This document shows, one piece after another, positions 35,651 through 40,716 of a DNA stretch of 40,716 nucleotides. Position numbers and translations under genes: made by a program. Source of the DNA: Gammaproteobacteria bacterium. Its GTDB lineage: Bacteria > Pseudomonadota > Gammaproteobacteria > DSM-19610. Each line of letters begins with the position of its first letter. Position 1 is the first letter of the stretch. The notes under the pieces are model-generated. The model saw only the letters and a program-made list of their open reading frames with translations. It was not told the origin of the DNA and did not search any database. The DNA is taken from positions 1 to 40,716 of the forward strand of contig DRNU01000095.1 of NCBI GenBank assembly GCA_011374975.1. Reading direction: 5' to 3'.

Positions 35651-36684
35651 GCTGCCACCTCCTCTGCCATAGTGATCGGTGTCGGGGCCAGGCCGCGCCG
35701 CAGCGTGCCGGCGACGTCATCCCCGGTGGACAGTTGCAACAGCGGGATGGCCCGGCTGCGCATGAGATCCTGCACCTGTTTGTGGTGCAGGCTGAAAAAA
35801 TCGCTGTAGGCTTTCCGTGCCGCCGCCGAACCGGTGTTGAGAATGCCCTGCTGCCGGCCGTCGCTGACGGCGTAACGCGCCGGGGGCGGTGGGGCAAGTT
35901 CCAGGGCGTCGACGATCTGGATGGCGACCACGTCGTTGTGCCGGCGCAGCCGCATCAGGTGGTTACCGCTCTCGTCATCGATGCCGTAAAAATCACTCAG
36001 CAAAAAGATCAGGCTGCCGGGCCGGCTGACCCGCCGCAACCGCGCCAGCGCGCCATTGAGGCCCTGCGGGTGGGGCGGGTGTTTGAGGTTCTCCAGCGGG
36101 TCGCTCTGCGCCACCAGCTGACGGATCAGGCGTAGCACGCCGTGCTTGCCGCCGCGTGGCGGCAGTTCATGGTGATCGCCGTTGAACAACAGGGCACCGA
36201 TGCGGTCACCGTGGGCGGCCGCGGCCCAGCCGATCAGGCCGGCGGCGCGCGCGGCGATCACGGATTTGAGTGCACCCCGGCTGGCGAAGAACATGCCGGG
36301 GTTAAGATCCACGCACACCACCACCGGGCGTTCACGTTCTTCCTGGTAGAGTTTGGTATGCGGCCGGCCGGTGCGGGCGGTGACCCGCCAGTCCATGCTA
36401 CGGATGTCATCGCCGGGCTGGTAGATGCGCGATTCCTGGTAGTCCATGCCGCGACCGCGAAAGCGTGAGGCATGGCTGCCGGACAGTTGCGACCGCGCCG
36501 CCTGTTTGCGCACCAGGTCGAACTTGCGGGCCTGCTGGCGCAGGGCGATGAGTTCGTCGATGCTGACCTGGGTGGCCGGGTTGAGCGCCGGGTTGCCACT
36601 GTCGTCAGCCAGCCCGGCCGTCCGGTCGGCAGACCGGTGACGGCGTTTTTTCAGGCCGGCGAGGATGGTGTTGGCGAGTTTCAT
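35647..36684 (-). CDS. DUF58 domain protein
   Basis: 345 aa from the ATG at 36682-36684, one base after the moxR stop; a TTG at 36693 is in frame but less likely. The hallmark segment is YQESRIYQPGDDIRSMDWRV followed by TARTGRPHTKLYQEERERPV (about 82-122), then a vWA-like Rossmann part with VVVCVDLNPGM. The MIDAS motif is degraded (DLNPG in place of DxSxS), which is usual for DUF58. It is a conserved partner of MoxR ATPases. No membrane segments, so it is cytoplasmic. It ends with a 4-bp overlap on the DUF4381 gene. Confidence 0.93.
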   Translation of the reverse strand: MKLANTILAGLKKRRHRSADRTAGLADDSGNPALNPATQVSIDELIALRQQARKFDLVRKQAARSQLSGSHASRFRGRGMDYQESRIYQPGDDIRSMDWRVTARTGRPHTKLYQEERERPVVVCVDLNPGMFFASRGALKSVIAARAAGLIGWAAAAHGDRIGALLFNGDHHELPPRGGKHGVLRLIRQLVAQSDPLENLKHPPHPQGLNGALARLRRVSRPGSLIFLLSDFYGIDDESGNHLMRLRRHNDVVAIQIVDALELAPPPPARYAVSDGRQQGILNTGSAAARKAYSDFFSLHHKQVQDLMRSRAIPLLQLSTGDDVAGTLRRGLAPTPITMAEEVAA

Positions 36685-36685
36685 G

Positions 36686-37696
<1,011 letters not shown>

Positions 37697-38056
37697 GTTT
37701 GAATGACTCCTGTGAGTGTATTCGGTGTGCCGGGTGCTGCGTTTACCCGGCCGGTTTTTCGCTTGCGGCATTGATGACGATGCTGTGGTGAACCAGGCCT
37801 GCCGGGATATCCGTCAGCGCCGGGTAACCTGTTCGGTTTTTTTCCGGCAAGTAATGTGAGGGTGGATTCGATTTTTTCAAGTGCCGCCGTGACCGGCGGA
37901 TCGACAAAGTGGCGACCGATTTTCCTGTGCTGGTACGCATGTGGCTGTCCTCGCGTCGTTGCAACCCGGCGTCGGGTTTCCCGGAGCGGCCGCGCTTCAA
38001 TGCCGGCCTGGATGCAACAGTACGTGGTCCGGGTTTAACAGGAGGTGGAGGGAAGA
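37697..38056 (-). other. moxR leader region
   Basis: 360 bp between the sensor-kinase stop and the moxR start. It holds a response-regulator-type repeat at its upstream end (38053-38072), a small hairpin AACCCG-GCGT-CGGGTT (37963-37978), a T7 run (37837-37843), and the AGGAG of moxR. A 65-codon frame (separate entry) and an overlapping 113-codon frame without any ATG, GTG or TTG (38034-37693) both run through it. No certain gene. Confidence 0.5.
37743..37940 (-). CDS. Doubtful 65-residue protein in the moxR leader
   Basis: An ATG at 37938-37940 with GAGGA 7 bp upstream opens 65 codons ending 47 bp before moxR; the frame extends further upstream to 38000. The product is very basic at its N-terminus (LSIRRSRRHLKKS) and not recognised. 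The last third (GYPALTDIPAGLVHHSIVIN) looks more protein-like than the middle, where the next frame reads more plausibly (FVDPPVTAALEKIESTLTLL). Either a small unknown gene, a decayed one with a frameshift near the T7 run, or no gene. Confidence 0.25.
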   Translation of the reverse strand: MRTSTGKSVATLSIRRSRRHLKKSNPPSHYLPEKNRTGYPALTDIPAGLVHHSIVINAASEKPAG

Positions 38057-38072
38057 TTAAGATTTGTTAATG
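38053..38072 (-). promoter_or_regulatory. Response-regulator-type direct repeat, copy 2 (moxR side)
   Basis: On the minus strand CATTAACAAATCTTAATCTT, with TTAA units 10 bp apart. It shares 16 defined positions (CATTAACAA-N3-TTAAT-N-TT) with the copy in front of the response-regulator gene at 40215-40234. It overlaps the sensor-kinase stop codon and lies 356 bp upstream of moxR. TTAA direct repeats one helical turn apart are typical sites of OmpR/PmrA-type regulators. Role inferred. Confidence 0.5.
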
Positions 38073-39451
38073 TTTGAGACGCGGGTTGCCGGGAACTCGC
38101 AATGGACCCGCAGCCCGGGGTGGTTGTCTTCCAGCCGCAGCGTCATGCCGTGGATTCTTGCCACTGCCGCCACCAGGCTCAGGCCCAGCCCGCTGCCGGG
38201 TGTGGTGCGGCTTTTTTCCAGCCGGTAAAAACGCTGGAATACCTGCTGGCGTTCGGCCTCGGGAATACCCGGGCCGCTGTCGGAAATGGTGATCCGGCCA
38301 GTGCCGTCCTGTTCCTCAAGGCTGATCTCGATCCGTCCCTGCGGCGGGGTGTACTTGATGGCGTTGTCCAGCAGGTTGGCCATGGCCTGGAACAGCAGGT
38401 CACGGTCGCCCTGCATCTGCACGCCCGTGGCCGCCTGCAGGGCCAGGGTCTGGCCTTTTTCCTCGGCCAGCGGCTCATAGAGTTCAACGACGTCGTGCAG
38501 CAGGGCGCCCATGTCCGTCGCCGCGAAGGTTTTACTGTGTTGCCGGGTTTCGATTCGCGCGATGCGCAACAGCGCATTGAAGGTTTTCAGCAGGCCGTCG
38601 GCATCGCTCAAGGCCTGTTCCGCCAGGCCCGTGTCCTGACCGGTCTTCTGCTGTTCGGCGTACAGCAGTTCAAGCCGGTTACGCAGCCGGGCCAGCGGGG
38701 TGCGCAGGTCGTGGGCGATGCTGTCAGACACGCGCCGCACGCCTTCCATCAGCTCCTCGATGCGGTCGAGCATGGCGTTGAGGTTGCCGGCCAGCGCATC
38801 GAATTCATCAGCGCTGTGTTGCCGGGGAATACGCCGCGACAGGTCGCCGTCGATGATTTCGCGGCTGGTGGTGTTGATGGCTTCGAGGCGTTTCATGACC
38901 CGGCGGCTGAGCACGAAACCGCCGGCGCCGCCCAGCAGCAGGGTGATGACAAAGCCGAGCACCAGGGTGCGGATGATGCGTTGCTGGGTTTCTTCCAGTT
39001 CGTAGATGTCGCGCCCGACCAGCAGGTGGAAGCCGCCGGACAGGGTGAAGCTGCGTGCCCGGGCCAGGTGGATTTCGTTCTTGTTGTGGCCGGCGTTCTC
39101 CAGCCTGAAATTCAGCCAGCCGTCCTTGTCGGCCGGCGCCTTCGGCCAGCGGTTGATGTTGCCGGCGATGCGCGTGTTGATCGCCGTGGTGAGCAGGTAG
39201 ATGGACGAGCCGGTGGGTTTGCGCGACAGGCGTTCGTTGATGACCTCGATCAGCCCGGCCAGGCCGTCCATGTCGTAGCGTTCCGCCAGGCCGGTGATTT
39301 CGGCGTCGATGGTGGCATCGGCCTGGCGAGCCATGTAGGCCGCCGTCGACCAGTAGATGAACCACAGCAACAGCAGTACCGAGGCGCCGAACAGCGCCAT
39401 GTAGGTAAAGGCCAGGCGGAAACCGAAGCTGCGCAGCAGGCGGTGTTGCAT
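38057..39451 (-). CDS. Sensor histidine kinase
   Basis: 464 aa. Membrane helices at 12-33 and 160-182 enclose a periplasmic sensor domain of about 125 residues that I do not recognise. HAMP (183-235), HisKA with VSDSIAHDLRTPLARLRNRL (phospho-acceptor His247) and an HATPase_c domain follow: N-box LLDNAIKYTP (Asn363), DSGPGIP (391-397) and GSGLGLSL (419-426). All catalytic parts are present. It starts 3 bp after the response-regulator stop, so the two are an operon. The stimulus is unknown; membership of the metal- or envelope-stress group cannot be decided from sequence alone. Confidence 0.95.
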   Translation of the reverse strand: MQHRLLRSFGFRLAFTYMALFGASVLLLLWFIYWSTAAYMARQADATIDAEITGLAERYDMDGLAGLIEVINERLSRKPTGSSIYLLTTAINTRIAGNINRWPKAPADKDGWLNFRLENAGHNKNEIHLARARSFTLSGGFHLLVGRDIYELEETQQRIIRTLVLGFVITLLLGGAGGFVLSRRVMKRLEAINTTSREIIDGDLSRRIPRQHSADEFDALAGNLNAMLDRIEELMEGVRRVSDSIAHDLRTPLARLRNRLELLYAEQQKTGQDTGLAEQALSDADGLLKTFNALLRIARIETRQHSKTFAATDMGALLHDVVELYEPLAEEKGQTLALQAATGVQMQGDRDLLFQAMANLLDNAIKYTPPQGRIEISLEEQDGTGRITISDSGPGIPEAERQQVFQRFYRLEKSRTTPGSGLGLSLVAAVARIHGMTLRLEDNHPGLRVHCEFPATRVSNINKS

Positions 39452-39454
39452 GGC

Positions 39455-40144
39455 CTAGCCGGGTTCCGGCGCCGGTTCGCGCAGGCAATAACCGGCCCCG
39501 CGCACCGTCTGTAACAGCGGTACGTCGAAACCCCTGTCGATCTTGTTGCGCAGACGGCTGATGTGCACGTCGATAATGTTGGTCTGTGGATCGAAGTGGT
39601 AGTCCCAGACGTTTTCCAGCAGCATGGTGCGGGTGACGATCTGGCCGGCGTGTTGCAACAGGAATTCCAGGATCAGGTATTCGCGCGGCTGCAGGTCGAT
39701 GATTTTGCCGGCCCGTTTTACCGTGTGTGTCAGGCGGTCCAGTTCCAGGTCGGCCACCTTCAGCAGGCTGGTTTCGGGCTTCATCTCCCCGCGCCTGAGC
39801 AGCGCCTCGATGCGCGCCAGCAGTTCGGAAAAGGCAAAAGGCTTGACCAGGTAGTCATCGCCGCCTGCTTTCAGGCCCTGCACCCGGTCATCGACTTCAC
39901 CCAGGGCACTGAGAATGATCACCGGCGTCTGCCGGTCCGAGCTGCGCAGGGTCTTCAGAACCGACAGGCCGTCGAGGGCGGGCAGCATGCGGTCGAGGAT
40001 GATGATGCCGTAGTCATTCTCCAGCGCCATGAACAGGCCGTCCTTGCCGTCGTCGGCCTGATCGACCGTGTGCCCGTGTTCTTTCAGGCCCCTGGCAATG
40101 TAGTTCGCTGTTTCGGTGTCGTCTTCGATGACAAGAATGCGCAT
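39455..40144 (-). CDS. OmpR-family response regulator
   Basis: 229 aa. Receiver domain 1-118 with acidic pocket EDD (7-9), phospho-acceptor Asp51 (IIILDRMLP) and the conserved Lys in DDYLVKPFAF. A winged-helix effector domain (about 130-222; LELDRLTHTVKRAGKIIDLQ, and TNIIDVHISRLRNKID) follows. It is cytoplasmic and should be phosphorylated by the kinase encoded 3 bp downstream. A TTAA direct repeat lies 70 bp upstream and a matching one in front of the moxR leader, suggesting autoregulation and control of the Bat operon. Confidence 0.95.
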   Translation of the reverse strand: MRILVIEDDTETANYIARGLKEHGHTVDQADDGKDGLFMALENDYGIIILDRMLPALDGLSVLKTLRSSDRQTPVIILSALGEVDDRVQGLKAGGDDYLVKPFAFSELLARIEALLRRGEMKPETSLLKVADLELDRLTHTVKRAGKIIDLQPREYLILEFLLQHAGQIVTRTMLLENVWDYHFDPQTNIIDVHISRLRNKIDRGFDVPLLQTVRGAGYCLREPAPEPG

Positions 40145-40214
40145 GGTGTCTGTTCCGGAATGACAGCGGGTCGACTGTCAGCATACCTGTTTGCAGCTGG
40201 CGAGAGGAGAGGAA

Positions 40215-40234
40215 AACATTAAACATTGTTAATG
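40215..40234 (-). promoter_or_regulatory. Response-regulator-type direct repeat, copy 1 (own promoter)
   Basis: On the minus strand CATTAACAATGTTTAATGTT, with TTAA units 10 bp apart, 70 bp upstream of the response-regulator ATG. CATTAA and TTAATG also form a 6-bp inverted repeat with a 6-bp centre. The spacing and base composition fit an OmpR/PmrA-type site, and the motif recurs at 38053-38072. The surrounding stretch is AT-rich for this genome. Confidence 0.55.
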
Positions 40235-40289
40235 CTTCAGTTTGCCTGGAGCTGCCCGGGCGGGCGGTTTTACTCGCGTTGTCCCGGTT

Positions 40290-40652
40290 TTATAGTGAAG
40301 GTGTTATGTACCACAGGCCGACCAGTGCAATCAGGGAGCAGGCTATAAGTACAAGGCTTGAGAGTTTCACCATGCCGACCGGAATCATCCTGACATCGAG
40401 ATGCGCCATCCCGACGTGCAAGTGTTCGTAGCGCCATGCTGCCAGGAAGAACGAGGCTGCGCTGAAAATCAGGAGCATTGCTGCAATGGCGCGGATACTC
40501 CAGAGCGGCATGCTGTCCACCAGGAACCGGGCGATGCCAAGGCCTGTTACAAGTGAGGCGAGGCCGGTGCGTATCCATGCCGCGTAGGTTCGCTCGTTGG
40601 CGAGTACTGTGCGGTCCAGGGCAAGCGTGTTTGTATCGGGTTCAGGATTCAT
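40290..40652 (-). CDS. DUF202 (YidH-like) membrane protein
   Basis: 120 aa. The family signature LDRTVLANERTYAAWIRTGL (12-31) leads three membrane helices (about 28-46, 51-73 and 97-115). Between helices 2 and 3 is a charged loop (YEHLHVGMAHLDVRMIPVG). DUF202 proteins are small inner-membrane proteins with no settled function. It lies 145 bp upstream of the response-regulator gene on the same strand, with the TTAA repeat in the gap, so it is probably a separate unit. The ATG at 40650-40652 has only a weak ribosome site. Confidence 0.88.
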   Translation of the reverse strand: MNPEPDTNTLALDRTVLANERTYAAWIRTGLASLVTGLGIARFLVDSMPLWSIRAIAAMLLIFSAASFFLAAWRYEHLHVGMAHLDVRMIPVGMVKLSSLVLIACSLIALVGLWYITPSL

Positions 40653-40716
40653 TTGTTTTCAGTCCGGGAGGAATAGACATCACAGGTTTACTTGCCTGCA
40701 GTATAAAACAAATCAG

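Noticed and set aside
38102-39514. 470-codon plus-strand open frame opposite the sensor kinase
   Set aside because: Antisense to an intact histidine kinase, His- and Gln-rich as expected of a shadow, no family features.

Overview
The window reads as a chromosomal segment of a moderately GC-rich gammaproteobacterium. The support is family content only: a TonB2-type locus with DUF3450 and an ExbB/TtpC-like gene, a Bat/MoxR operon, long-form Pta, and a PAS-GGDEF / HD-GYP pair. The genus cannot be named from what is visible. I see no tRNA, rRNA, insertion sequence, prophage or CRISPR array.

Layout: (1) 1-3433, minus strand: TonB-dependent receptor, DUF3450 protein and the start of an ExbB/TtpC-like proton-channel gene cut by the window edge. 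(2) 3562-6862: a doubtful Cys-rich micro-ORF, an HD-GYP protein (+), then a membrane-anchored alpha/beta hydrolase and a PAS-GGDEF diguanylate cyclase (-). (3) 6971-16807: a divergent block. Leftwards run a P3A-type H+ ATPase, ppsA and a eukaryotic-type class I aldolase. Rightwards run a glycine-rich stress-type protein, a beta-CASP metallo-beta-lactamase, a 50-aa DUF3096 protein, a Crp/Fnr-family regulator and a second glycine-rich stress-type protein. Two almost identical 18-bp palindromes (17 of 18 bases shared) lie in front of the two related stress-type genes, with the regulator gene between them. (4) 16829-19244: unknown membrane protein and YceI (-), divergent LysR regulator (+). (5) 19363-28715: phosphoketolase and glycogen phosphorylase (+) converge on pta-ackA-unknown (-). 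(6) 28835-30280: cardiolipin synthase. (7) 30397-37696: a tightly overlapping moxR-DUF58-DUF4381-batA-batB/C-batD operon (-). (8) 38057-40144: an OmpR-type two-component system (-), followed by a DUF202 membrane protein.

How the genes may work together (inference): GlgP releases glucose-1-phosphate from glycogen. Phosphoketolase makes acetyl-phosphate, which AckA turns into ATP and acetate or Pta turns into acetyl-CoA. PpsA and aldolase serve the gluconeogenic direction, and the P3A ATPase handles the proton gradient. With a local Crp/Fnr-type regulator and stress-type proteins, this looks like an energy-limitation or low-oxygen survival module.

The strongest non-gene signals are two pairs of matching regulatory sites. 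One is the TGTMA-N6-TGACA palindrome pair around the Crp/Fnr regulator. The other is a TTAAC-N5-TTAAT-type direct repeat found both in front of the response-regulator gene and at the upstream end of the moxR/bat leader, which suggests that the two-component system controls itself and the Bat operon.
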